DNA from: Athripsodes cinereus
Taxonomy: Eukaryota; Arthropoda; Insecta; Trichoptera; Leptoceridae
NCBI GenBank assembly: GCA_947579605.1
Contig: OX388307.1
Coordinates: forward strand, 23,165,237-23,229,236
DNA length: 64,000 bases
Direction: 5' to 3'
Shown: positions 1 through 8,870 of the stretch, one piece after another
Layout of the letters: each line of letters begins with the position of its first letter
Numbering within the stretch: the stretch's first letter is position 1
The notes under the pieces: generated by a model
Database searches by the model: none
What the model was told of the DNA's origin: nothing
Seen by the model: only the letters and a program-made list of their open reading frames with translations
Made by a program: the position numbers and the translations under genes

Positions 1-581
1 AGTCTCAAATCGTGATAGCTGAGAGCAAGGCAAGAATTATTCAAAACATTATTCGTATTAACTTAGTATTCTCTCCGAATACGAGTAGGTACGCCTAGCT
101 TAATATACCTACCTACCCACCCACCCCAGCCTTGCGATATTATTCTACCTTTAAAATAAATAAATTATTATGTGCCAAGGACATAATATTAATTTAGTAT
201 CTACATCAGGATGTAAATATGACAGTATTTAGGATAATAAATTAACGAACTCACTCCTATATACCATAACTACCTATCCAAACGATTCTCCAAGTATATT
301 TGTCTATCTGTGTTTCCACAAATAATGTTGACCACGATAAAAGATAATGATAGATTTGTACGTATATCATTGCATAGCATAAGAGTTTATCTACTATATC
401 TTCATGGTTCTGTATTTAAATTATCATCTTATTAGCCAGACAATTACATGACAGAGTGACTCGGTGTTATATATAGGATATGGTAACGATAGTCCACAGT
501 ACCGCACTCAGCAGTGGCCACTGACTGGCTGACATGATCAACGAGCCAGAGAAGGATACTTACTCTCTGTGACTTGTGAAT
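1..581. other. AT-rich intergenic DNA
   Basis: I see no gene here. The stretch is AT-rich and carries short TACCTACC/GTAGGTA motifs (about 100-125) of the kind scattered through the whole window. The short ORFs have no recognisable family signature. Confidence 0.5.
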
Positions 582-1661
582 GTTTCGACTAGGGATTGCA
601 ATCCAGCAAAGTGGGATCCCGCAATCCAGCGGGATCCGCGTAATTTTAGGGTCTGCGGGATCCCGCAAATGCTTGCGGATCCGCATGTGCGAATCCGCAA
701 ACTGAAGATTTTCCGAAAGTTGCCAACTAAAGGTGATACATATTTGCGAAAATACTTAAAGAAGAAACAGGAAAAGAATTATGCTTAATCCTAGATTGCT
801 GCACTCGCTAAAACAGCTTGCTTGATATGTTAGAAAGATTTTAGTCCCAAAGTTTGCATTGAGAAGGCTCTCATCGACATAGCATCTGACATAAAATTTA
901 CGCACAAAATCAAAAACGTGATTGACAGCTTGCAGCCCTTTAAATTGGTCGTTAAGTATTATGCAGAAGAGAGTCTACACTAATAATGGCAGATAGGTAT
1001 AACATTTCGATTTATTTTAGAGAAGCTAGACACAGTATTAAGCGATGTACTATCCGGGGCGCTGCGTGCAAGAGTGAAAGAAAGATGCAGTGAAATTACA
1101 GCTATGTTGATTTATTTTCCGCATCCAAAAAAATATGACTAAGAGTTGAAAACGTGCAATTCAATATTTGTGATGCCGAAAAAGAATAAGTTTGCGACAA
1201 GAAATGAAAAACACGTTACATCGAGTCATTATAAGTATCTAACCAACAATTAGTGTGGGGGCAGAAAGAGCCTTTTCGGTCGCTGGCTACATATGTAGTT
1301 CCTTAAGAAGTATCTTGGAAGATAACACCATTAATGCTATTTTTTTAAAAATCATTTTTCTAAAAAGAGAAGTGACTTTTCATTTGATATTTTAAAATTT
1401 GTTCCATAACACTTGATTGATTAGATAATGAATTAGTAAGAAAAATTAAAGACTAATAGTACCTATAGTTAGTTATGTCAAATTCATATATGATAATATA
1501 GTTATTTATGTTATATTTAATTATGTACAGTAAGATGTTGTTATTTTTTGCAATTTTTAATAATCCAGCGGGATCCCGCGGGATCCCGCTGGATTGGAGT
1601 CAATCCAGCAGAAATCCCGCGGGATTGAAAACGGTGCGGGATTGCAATCCCTAGTTTCGAC
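582..1661 (+). mobile_element. hAT DNA transposon with 8-bp TSD
   Basis: An 8-bp direct repeat GTTTCGAC lies at 582-589 and again at 1654-1661. Between them, the ends match as inverted repeats: TAGGGATTGCAATCC at 590 and its complement ending at 1653. An 8-bp duplication and a TAGGG/CAGGG start are typical of hAT elements. Just inside both ends are repeated GGGATCCCGC/AATCCAGC words, which are likely subterminal transposase-binding repeats. The interior holds a decayed transposase, so the copy is non-autonomous. Confidence 0.85.
850..1380 (+). pseudogene. hAT transposase C-terminal remnant
   Basis: Plus-strand translation with several frame breaks gives hAT-like blocks. A middle block reads roughly VIDSLQPFKLVVKYYAEES. 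A terminal block near 1260-1345 reads AERAFSVAGYICSSLRSILE. The second block is the hAT C-terminal dimerisation domain (AERxFS...). The N-terminal BED finger and the first catalytic region are missing, and stops interrupt the rest, so the gene is dead. It sits inside the TIR/TSD pair at 582-1661, which agrees with the family call. Confidence 0.75.
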
Positions 1662-1859
1662 CCCCAGAGCATTATGGAATTAAACGGTGTGATACGAAAG
1701 CTCCATAATTTTTTTAATCTCAATATTATTATCGCCATTCGCTATTATCAATGATAATCTACGCGCTTACGTGACAGAGAAGTTACATTAGATACCTATC
1801 TATCTCAGTAGGTTATTATCAATCATTGTTTTATCTTAATATATTTGTTATTATTTATC

Positions 1860-2075
1860 CGTGGAGCACCTCGCAAGAATTGGTCTCCCGCTTTATTTCA
1901 TAAGTTTTCGAGTATTCTGTAAAAGGCAGGTGCTCAAAAATTTAAAAATATTTGTATTTTAAATTCAGCGATAAGGTTTGCCACCCATTCTGAATGTCCT
2001 AATTTATTGCTGACACGAGGAGAACAGCTTGCATGCGACTGGTCTGCTAGCTACTCCACTTGTGGGATATTCACC
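1860..2075 (+). repeat. SINE-like repeat, family S1
   Basis: This is the left part of a short repeat seen many times in the window. Its head is GTGGAGCAC...GGTCTCC. Its middle contains CCACCCATTCTGAATGTC. Its tail is ...CAGCTTGCATG...CTGGTCTGCTRGCTACYCCACTTGTGGGATAT. Related copies or parts lie at 3885-3965, 26455-26560, 38920-39015, 39170-39265, 47115-47215, 51925-52250, 56035-56120 and 59360-59530. No clear tRNA-type A or B box is visible. Confidence 0.6.
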
Positions 2076-2121
2076 AATTTTTTTCTTCTTTCCACCTTAA
2101 TATATTCTATTGGGAAAACAA

Positions 2122-2302
2122 TTTTTTTTTTTTTATAAAAGATATATCTGGGTTTTGTTATACTTAAACCCAAATACAACCCTATACACCTTTCACAGTA
2201 AGCTAAAAGCTTGTGTCGTGAAGGGGAGTTTGCCGGCACCTGGGATCGAACCACGGACCCCCTGTTCACGAGGCAGAGACTCTACCTCCAGGCTACCGAC
2301 GA
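2122..2302 (-). repeat. tRNA-derived SINE, family S2 (copy 1)
   Basis: On the minus strand the element begins with a tRNA-like head at about 2302-2226. The head holds an A-box-like TAGCCTGGAGG and a consensus B box GGTTCGATCCC. A family-specific body follows (...CACAAGCTTTTAGCTTACTG...), and it ends in a poly(A) run (the T-run at 2122-2134). A second copy with the same head and body lies at 23331-23500. The polymerase III boxes plus the oligo(A) tail make a SINE much more likely than a real tRNA gene. Confidence 0.8.
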
Positions 2303-3190
2303 ACTCGATATCTTCCATTAAATATCTTCCATTAGCCGCGTTCACATTACTTGGCGAACGCAGTGAATCAAGGATTCTGTCTCCTTTTCTTTTGTTCTTT
2401 GATATATTAAATAAAAGGGAAGTAAATTTAATTGTTTTCATCAATTCTTTCATGAAAAGAAAATTTGCTGGAAGGTTGATTGGAAGAAATGCATAGAAAC
2501 GCATATGCATTGAACCCACCTTTTGGTAGATATTTAATAGAAGAAAAGAGAAATTTTTCGCTACTGCGTGTTTAATCAAGTGAATTACCTTCTTATTTTT
2601 CCTACTATATTTCTAACAATATCTCTGTCTTCTGAAATATTTTCATCCATACATTATGTAGAAAGCTTTTCAGAATAACGCGAAGCTCTATTAGTAAGAA
2701 CCACTGTAGGTACTCTGTAGGTAGGTAGGTACTGTAGGTAGTTACATATCGATAAGCTTTAGGGTGTTTTGTAAAATCTCATCGCCTATAGGTAGGTATA
2801 TATTATGTACTGTACAACTAATTGACTAGATACTATATAATATGCATTACATAAGTCTTCTACATTATTCGCATGTATGAACTGATCATTCTTATACCGT
2901 AGGTGTATGTTTATGAAAATTAAAATCAATTTTCTGCTTTGTTGAGAAGTGTAAGTAATTTACATTAGGTAACAATAATGTATATTGCAGGTGTCTACCT
3001 GAGTATAGTACAACATGTCCCGCCCTCTATCATAAACATTATACCCCGCAGGTAATGTGGAGTAGATAATAATTCTTAAGGATCTGTCAACTGTTTACAC
3101 ACTATCCACGTAATATTGGATAATTGCTATAAGTGCCCATGAAGTTTGATATAATATACCTACTTATATTATTCAGGCATATAGCCTATA
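2303..3190. other. AT-rich DNA without recognised gene
   Basis: No coding sequence or known repeat is recognised. GTAGGTAGGTA runs occur at about 2715-2745. The overlapping ORFs on both strands at 2110-2579 read through the SINE S2 and have no family signature. Confidence 0.4.
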
Positions 3191-3193
3191 TTA

Positions 3194-3277
3194 TTCTAGC
3201 CCCTTTTTCTAGTCTCATTAGAGAGTAAAGCGTTTAGTAAAATGAGTATAGAATGCACATAGAAAAAGGGGCTAGAA
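3194..3277. repeat. Short inverted repeat (18-bp arms)
   Basis: TTCTAGCCCCTTTTTCT at 3194-3210 is complemented by the sequence at 3261-3277, with a 50-bp spacer. A similar arm (TTTTAGCCCTTTTCTCTAGTC) occurs once at 22976. It may be the hairpin end of a small non-autonomous element. Confidence 0.45.
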
Positions 3278-3359
3278 ATGACTACTGCAGGCTGCTGCCA
3301 GCAAGACACGTTTTTTTATTAGTTGGGTATAATAATAAAAGGTTTAATCTGTGTTCTCC

Positions 3360-3640
3360 ATAAATGGTTGTCCTCAGACTTCTGAGCTATCCGGGTGGAC
3401 GGTGGGTCTCCTTCAATCTCTTCTAATAGTTGCATAAATGGATGAAATATTACTTGAAGAAGTGACCTGTACGTCAGATACCTTGCTTCGGCTGTTTTCT
3501 GCAGGATCTAACGCAGTGTGATTATCTGATAAATACATGATCTTCAACGTTGGAAGCCTCCATGATGTAGTTCAAGACTTTTTTCCATCAAAAGTTCCAA
3601 TGTTCTGAATAAAATGGATGAGAGCACCTTATATGATGTG
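3360..3640. repeat. Dispersed repeat R3 (copy 1)
   Basis: The segment with CAGACTTCTGAGCTATCCGGGTGG and GGTGGGTCTCCTTC matches, in opposite orientation, the repeats at 36420-36620 and 25305-25460. A second, diverged copy of its 3412-3486 part follows directly at 3736-3826 (TAGTTGCATAAATGGATGAA versus CAGTTGTGCATACATGGATG). The function is unknown. Confidence 0.45.
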
Positions 3641-3884
3641 TTTAAGAGAGTTATGCTCTATAATTACCACCGAGTAGTTGATCCCCTTTCTTATGGAGGG
3701 GGCATATATTTTTTCATTCCACTCTGTGGGCATTATCTGTATTCTCCATGTCCCCTCTAACAGTTGTGCATACATGGATGAAATATATCCTGAAGAAATG
3801 ATCTGCACATCACATACCTTACATTTGTTAAGAGCACTTAGCACAAACACTTATATGGATCAATGTTTTTTTTAAATTTTTTGG

Positions 3885-3965
3885 CACGGAGAGGGCAGCT
3901 TGCATGTTTATTACATTTGGTTAGTCAGCTGGCTACCCCACTTGTGGAATATGCCGTGATGGGAT
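3885..3965 (+). repeat. SINE-like repeat S1 (tail part)
   Basis: Reads GGCACGGAGAGGGCAGCTTGC... and then CTGGCTACCCCACTTGTGGAATATGCCGTGATGG. This is the same tail as the other S1 copies. Confidence 0.6.
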
Positions 3966-5240
3966 AGCAGTATTGTCAATAAAATTACTTTATAGTATGT
4001 ATTCCATCGATTTTCATACAAATTTGAAGGGGGGGGGGGGCTAAAAAAAATTGGACAGTAAAATGATCCGGCAAGATCCATATTATTATTCTCTGAGCTA
4101 TTCTCCACCAAACTGCATTCATGGAACTCGGTCCTCATATTTTGCACACTCAACTCCCTCTGGAGCCCGGTCTATTTCCTACGTATTTCCTTGAAGTATA
4201 ATAATATCGCGAACAGTAGATGCAGGTATCTATCGATATTGGGTATGTACTGAAACTGAGTGTCTATTATTTGTAGTTGCATTTGAAATAATATCATCAA
4301 TATGCTTACTGAGTGGACGGTGAATTTGCTTTGAACGAATCAACATGAAGATAGGTGCATGAAGATAGTCTACGGAGATTAATAATAAAATAAAAGGTAC
4401 AATACAATATTAGTAAGAGTATTAGCATATAGGTAATATGAATATGAAGGAAGTACTTCCTAACAGAATGTTAGACAGAACTGCTGTTGTGCGGAGAGCT
4501 CAGACCACCCTAGATATTTGAAATATGATAAGCGGCACGATTCTCTACTTGTTGTTTGTTTGAATTGTTTCGAAACATAAAAACAAATTTATGAATTTGC
4601 GTTACCATACAATGTTTTGTTAAATATTCAATACATTAGATATTATAATATTGATATACTTATCGTATAATAAGCAGATATAATACAACATTAAACTTGT
4701 TTCTAAAATTCTCAATTCAACAGTTCTCATTCCTACTATTACCGAGATTATATGCGAAGATGCTGAGAAGAAGAGAATAACTCAAATTTATCTATTGGGA
4801 TTCAGGTATACCTACCAATGGTTTATTATAATATGTATTATTAAAGTACACTGGTATGGAAATTGTATGTACAACATATTAACTCTCTTATATATTATAC
4901 TACTATCCTAAGACTTACGTAGATATCTGAAACAAAACATTGCAGTCCAGACTACAGACAACTTGACCATAATTGTTAAAATATCACGATTTCAAATATT
5001 CCTCTTGTCCTTATCTCACCGACTAATGGGTTTGAGACTTGCACTGCACTACCACTGCCACTGATACACTTGACTACCCATATTAAATAGATATATACCT
5101 ATACCTACTCACATTATTCATATTTAGTTGTTACTCTTATCCCCTCCGTTTAACGATAAATAAACCCTTTTTTATTGAATTCAGTCAACAATGCTTACAG
5201 TTTTAATCTCATCTCACATACTTACATCCGAAACTATATC
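3966..5240. other. AT-rich DNA without recognised gene
   Basis: Nothing coding is recognised. A homopolymer of about 12 G lies near 4027-4040. Confidence 0.4.
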
Positions 5241-5244
5241 GTAG

Positions 5245-5945
5245 TCAATGTTGTCGACTGATGGCACTTGGTGGAAGTTCATGTTAAATTATTATAGGTA
5301 GTACATGAAACACTTTGATATTATTTATTTTATTACTTTTATTCATTTGCTACTGTAATTGGTCACAAATCACAATACATACAATTTTGTAGAGAAACGC
5401 ATTCAAATTAAAAACAATCAATACACAGAGGTCAAGTTTATCGCAATGGCGCGACCTCTTCCAACATCCCCAAAAATAAAAAAATCAAGTTATACAAAAA
5501 ATATTGAGTATAAAATAAATAAATATACACACATAGATATGGGAAAAAAATACACACACACACACACACACGTCTATACATAGGTACAAACAAAAACTTT
5601 ATTGGCAAAATATTATACTGTATACAAGTATATAACGTTTACAAATAGGACCAAAAGGCGGATTTTCACATAAGCACTATACAAACATACAAAATAAAAA
5701 GAAGTGATGCAATAGAGTAGGTAGGTACCTATAATAAAGAGAGGGGAGGGGACAGGAGTGATAGAGTGCTTTTACGTTTCAGAGGCAGAGTATGAGGAAA
5801 CCGTTTTCTCTTTAACGGATAGTACCTACTTACGCAGTGACGTCATTAAACATGAGCCGGCTTTCAAGTGATTTACATACAATACATTATAGCCTGATGA
5901 TGAGAGCGAATGCTCCTGAAAGCCGGTTAGCGATCATTAAAGTCA
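5245..5945 (+). repeat. Dispersed repeat with hammerhead-like 3' end (copy 1)
   Basis: The left part (CTTGGTGGAAGTTCATGTTAA near 5268) recurs at about 37960, and the right part (CTGATGA...GAAAGCCGGTT, 5894-5927) recurs at about 38135-38168. The two segments are therefore copies of one element family. An (AC)n run lies at about 5551-5571. The right end has the layout of a hammerhead ribozyme core, as found at Penelope-like and retrozyme ends, so this may be a non-autonomous Penelope-type element. Confidence 0.5.
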
Positions 5946-6890
5946 CTGGGAAAGTACCAACTAAATATAAAAGCGATGGGTATAATCATAACATTTTAAG
6001 TAGGTACATTGTGTCTAAACTTAAATATACTCATACTTACACATTCCTTATACCAAAATCAACAACCAATTTCAAGTGAAATCAAAACCTTTGTAATTTT
6101 TCCTCACGATTTGAATTTTTGAAAACGAAAACTTTTCATATTGTATTTAGTTATGTGGGTAAATAAATTTAATTAGGTAGATATATATTGAAGCAGTTAT
6201 TCAATTGGCTTCCTGTAAATGTCAGATAAAATATATTTAGTTCTTCTAAGGGAAACAAGCACTAGAAACATCATTCCTTCCCCAATCTTCGATCTCTGGA
6301 TACTAATGTATCAAATAGCAATAAACTATGTAGAATGTTGCAACAAGTTCTAAATGGGATGTTTTCACGCTCCAATTAAGTGATATGCATCTTTCGACAT
6401 CGTAATAGCAAACTTGGAGAGTTAGTCGTTAAATGAGGATGATCAGGGATTAGGAACATCGACGCCTCGGCGTTTATCAGAACGTGTAAATCCTTACTTA
6501 CCTCTTGATACTAACTTCACTCCAGTGTAACTAACACAGTACCTAATTGATTAGGTACACAGAATTGTATTTTATACTAAGCTATTAACACCGCTATAAA
6601 AGAAAACTAAGTCCACTCGTATAAATTAATACAAAAATATACCATAGGACAGAATGTAGGTTTTGTAATCAATCTTAGGTACTTGTGCAATAATTTTTTG
6701 TTGTATTTACAGCATTAGGTGTAGGTCTGTAGGTATTTTTAAATTGGACGACCGATGATAATAAGTAAATGATTCAATTTGATCCTGATGGAGATTTACT
6801 ATGGCAAGAAAGAGAGACTTGCAGGTGAAACATAGACTCACTATATTAATTAAGGTATAGAACAAAGATCGTCTCCTCTGAAAGTCTCAC
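5946..6890. other. AT-rich DNA without recognised gene
   Basis: No gene or known repeat is recognised. The segment lies directly upstream of the heat-shock element array. Confidence 0.4.
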
Positions 6891-6895
6891 TGATG

Positions 6896-6943
6896 GAAGC
6901 TTCCAGAATGTTTTCTAACTTTCTAGAACCTTCGAGAACATTC
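6896..6943 (+). promoter_or_regulatory. Heat-shock element array (HSF binding)
   Basis: Ten 5-bp steps in one register hold alternating GAA/TTC units. GAA 6896, TTC 6901, GAA 6906, TTC 6921, GAA 6926, TTC 6931, GAA 6936 and TTC 6941 are exact; the units at 6911 (TTT) and 6916 (TAA) are degenerate. Five perfect contiguous nTTCnnGAAn units at 6921-6943 make a very strong consensus site for trimeric heat shock factor. A TATA box follows about 104 bp downstream, so this reads as a heat-inducible promoter facing right. Confidence 0.85.
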
Positions 6944-7046
6944 CAACAGGAAATAGGAAGGCGGAGTCCAAGGTCAAGACACATCTCCCACCATCGTAAC
7001 ATCCACCACCAAGGTTACGGTCAGCTGTTCCCTACTACTGGAAAGG

Positions 7047-7054
7047 TATATAAG
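7047..7054 (+). promoter_or_regulatory. TATA box of heat-shock-type promoter
   Basis: TATATAAG at 7047-7054, downstream of the HSE array. Transcription would be expected to start about 30 bp further on, near 7075-7082, just before the 74-bp repeats. Confidence 0.65.
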
Positions 7055-7077
7055 CAGGAACACTCCATACAGACTGC

Positions 7078-7715
7078 AGCGGTCCTTCTCGTACCTAGGG
7101 TCTCCTCTACCCAAAATGCTTGTCCCTGCCGTGCTATGTCTACAGTCGGCTAGGTGTAGCATTCCTTTCTTACCTACCAGAATACCTAAATGCTTGTCCA
7201 TGCCATGCTGTGCCTACAGTCGGTTAGGTGTAGCATTCCTTTCTTACCTACCAGAATACCTAAATGCTTGTCCATGCCATGCTGTGCCTACAGTCGGTTA
7301 GGTGTAGCATTCCTTTCTTACCTAGCAGAATACCTAAATGCTTGTCCATGCCATGCTGTGCCTACAGTCGGTTAGGTGTAGCATCCTTACATGCTTGTCA
7401 CTCCCAGGTAGTATCCTGGTATGGTGTAGCATCCCTTGTCATTACACCTGGAGCTAAACCTTTTATTTTTGTCTCTCTGCTCTCTCCATAATGGAGGAAA
7501 TAACTAGTGATAGATTATTTAATTATTCACGAGCGAACTTACAGAGCACATGGAAAATTTACAGGAAGTCCTATTTTTAACCAATAGTTCCACGAAACAA
7601 CAGCACATATAAAACGATGGTAATACCTCCATAGCAGTAGCGGTTTTCTACAAAAAAATGTGTAAGTACCTATGTTGTTTTGATTAGTTTAATAAAAACA
7701 ATGAGATCGTGAAAT
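7078..7715 (+). ncRNA. Putative heat-inducible repeat RNA
   Basis: This transcription unit is inferred from signals only: HSE array and TATA box upstream, a 74-bp tandem array at 7116-7440, a 5' splice-site-like GTAAGT near 7661, and AATAAA at 7691-7696. The longest plus frame starting in the array (7116-7301, 61 codons) runs through the repeats. Because 74 is not a multiple of three, the repeat is read in changing frames, which argues against a conserved protein. The layout (HSF promoter, tandem repeats, only small ORFs) is that of insect hsr-omega-type RNAs. A retroelement LTR with an HSE is the main alternative. Confidence 0.45.
7116..7440 (+). repeat. 74-bp tandem repeat (about 4 copies plus diverged end)
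   Basis: Units start at 7116, 7190, 7264 and 7338, exactly 74 bp apart, each beginning ATGCTTGTCC and containing CTACAGTCGG...AGGTGTAGCAT. The fourth unit breaks off near 7388, and a diverged partial unit (ATGCTTGTCACTCCC) follows at 7391. The inner copies are almost identical. No other copy occurs in the window. Confidence 0.9.
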
Positions 7716-7749
7716 ATCCCAAATTTGTGGTTTTTTTATTTGCTCTTAT

Positions 7750-8012
7750 GAAATATTTTTTACACTTTGACATGGTGCTAAAAGGACCCTTTACATACTT
7801 TTAGTACTGAAGAAAAAGGATTTATTTATGTATCCATATTTATTTTATTGTATCTTGACTTTTCATCATTTTTGTATATCGTGTTTGTTGCGCCCTTTCT
7901 ATTCTATTCTATTGTATTAATATTTTCCTTCTTGTGTATTATTGTAATGATGATGAACGCAAGTGTCCTGTAAAGGACCTAGGAGAGGTGTTGAAGAATA
8001 AAGAATAAATCT
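7750..8012 (+). repeat. LINE 3' end fragment
   Basis: The segment contains TGCGCCCTTTCTATTC and CCTGTAAAGGACCTAGGAG, and ends GAAGAATAAAGAATAAA. That is the usual look of a 5'-truncated non-LTR retrotransposon 3' end with an A-rich repeat tail. No coding part remains. Confidence 0.5.
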
Positions 8013-8360
8013 ACGTGATTACTCAAGACCTACGTGCATCATAAATATATTTTTACTTAAAATGGAAATGCCTATCAAAAATTAGACGTATTGTATGTTG
8101 GATGATATATTCGGCACCGTTTAATGGAGCATCCATCTCAATAAATAGGTTAATAATTTACTTAACACAAGACATTTTTGACGAATGGTAATTTTTATTT
8201 GCGTACAATTAATAAGACATGTTTAATAAATACCTGATGCAAATGTAAAGATTCCTTGCAAACACCAACCAGCAACCTGAAATACATTTTATACCTACTG
8301 GTACGCGTAGAATTTACAATAGTAGGTATGGTACAAAAGTGGAATAGGTAATCATTCCAC

Positions 8361-8870
8361 ATAATAAATATATATAATGAGTTACAATCCATTGGATTGG
8401 TCTGCAACGAGTTTGGTTTTACTTCTCCATTCGTCTCTATTCTCAGCCAGTCTTTTCAGCTCTACGTATGAGCCACAGTTCATGTCCCTCTTCAGTTGGT
8501 CCATATACGCGTCTCTTGGTCGGCCTCTGCCATTTGTCCCCTCGGTCTTACCCTCCGCGATGGCGATGAGTAGTCCTGGGTGCCTGATGTTGTGGCCAAT
8601 CCAGTTAGCTTGTTGTTGGCCGATTCTCTTAAGAATTTGCCTTTTTTCGCCTACCCTGGTTAATACTTCTTTGTTTTCGACGTGTTCCGACCAATGGATC
8701 TTAAACATCTGTAAACAATCGTCTGTAGCACCACATCTCAAAGGCCGCCAACCGTCCGCTTTCACTCTTGCTAATGGTCCACGTCTCACAACCATAAAAC
8801 AGAATGCTCCATACAAAGGCTTTAGTAAGGTTCTTCTTTACGCTTAAATCAATATTTGGGGATTCCAATA
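8361..8870 (-). pseudogene. LINE family A reverse transcriptase, C-terminal part
   Basis: The minus-strand translation has the post-RT region of a non-LTR reverse transcriptase: NIDLSVKKNLTKAFVWSILF, YGCETW, then, after a frameshift, IHWSEHVENKEVLTRVGEKR, GRGRPRDAYMDQLK and a terminal ENRDEWRS. The 3' end is an (AT)n tail at about 8361-8376. The upstream RT domain of the same orientation and apparently the same element lies at 10890-11520, so the plus-strand insertion at 8871-10889 split it. Copies of this C-terminal end recur at 21548-21777 and 39540-39680. Confidence 0.75.

Noticed and set aside
2220..2302. Functional tRNA gene
   Set aside because: It has A/B boxes, but a family body and poly(A) tail follow and a second copy exists; a SINE explains it.
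2715..2745. Telomeric (TTAGG)n repeat
   Set aside because: The unit is TAGG/GTAGGTA with short, scattered runs, not insect TTAGG arrays.
7116..7440. Regular repeats as a CRISPR array
   Set aside because: The whole 74-bp unit is repeated without variable spacers, in a eukaryotic setting.
7116..7491. ORFs across the 74-bp repeats as protein genes
   Set aside because: The same repeat is read in three frames because 74 is not a multiple of three; the reading frames are a by-product of the array.
8377..8847. Plus-strand 156-codon ORF
   Set aside because: It is the antisense shadow of the LINE A reverse transcriptase on the minus strand.
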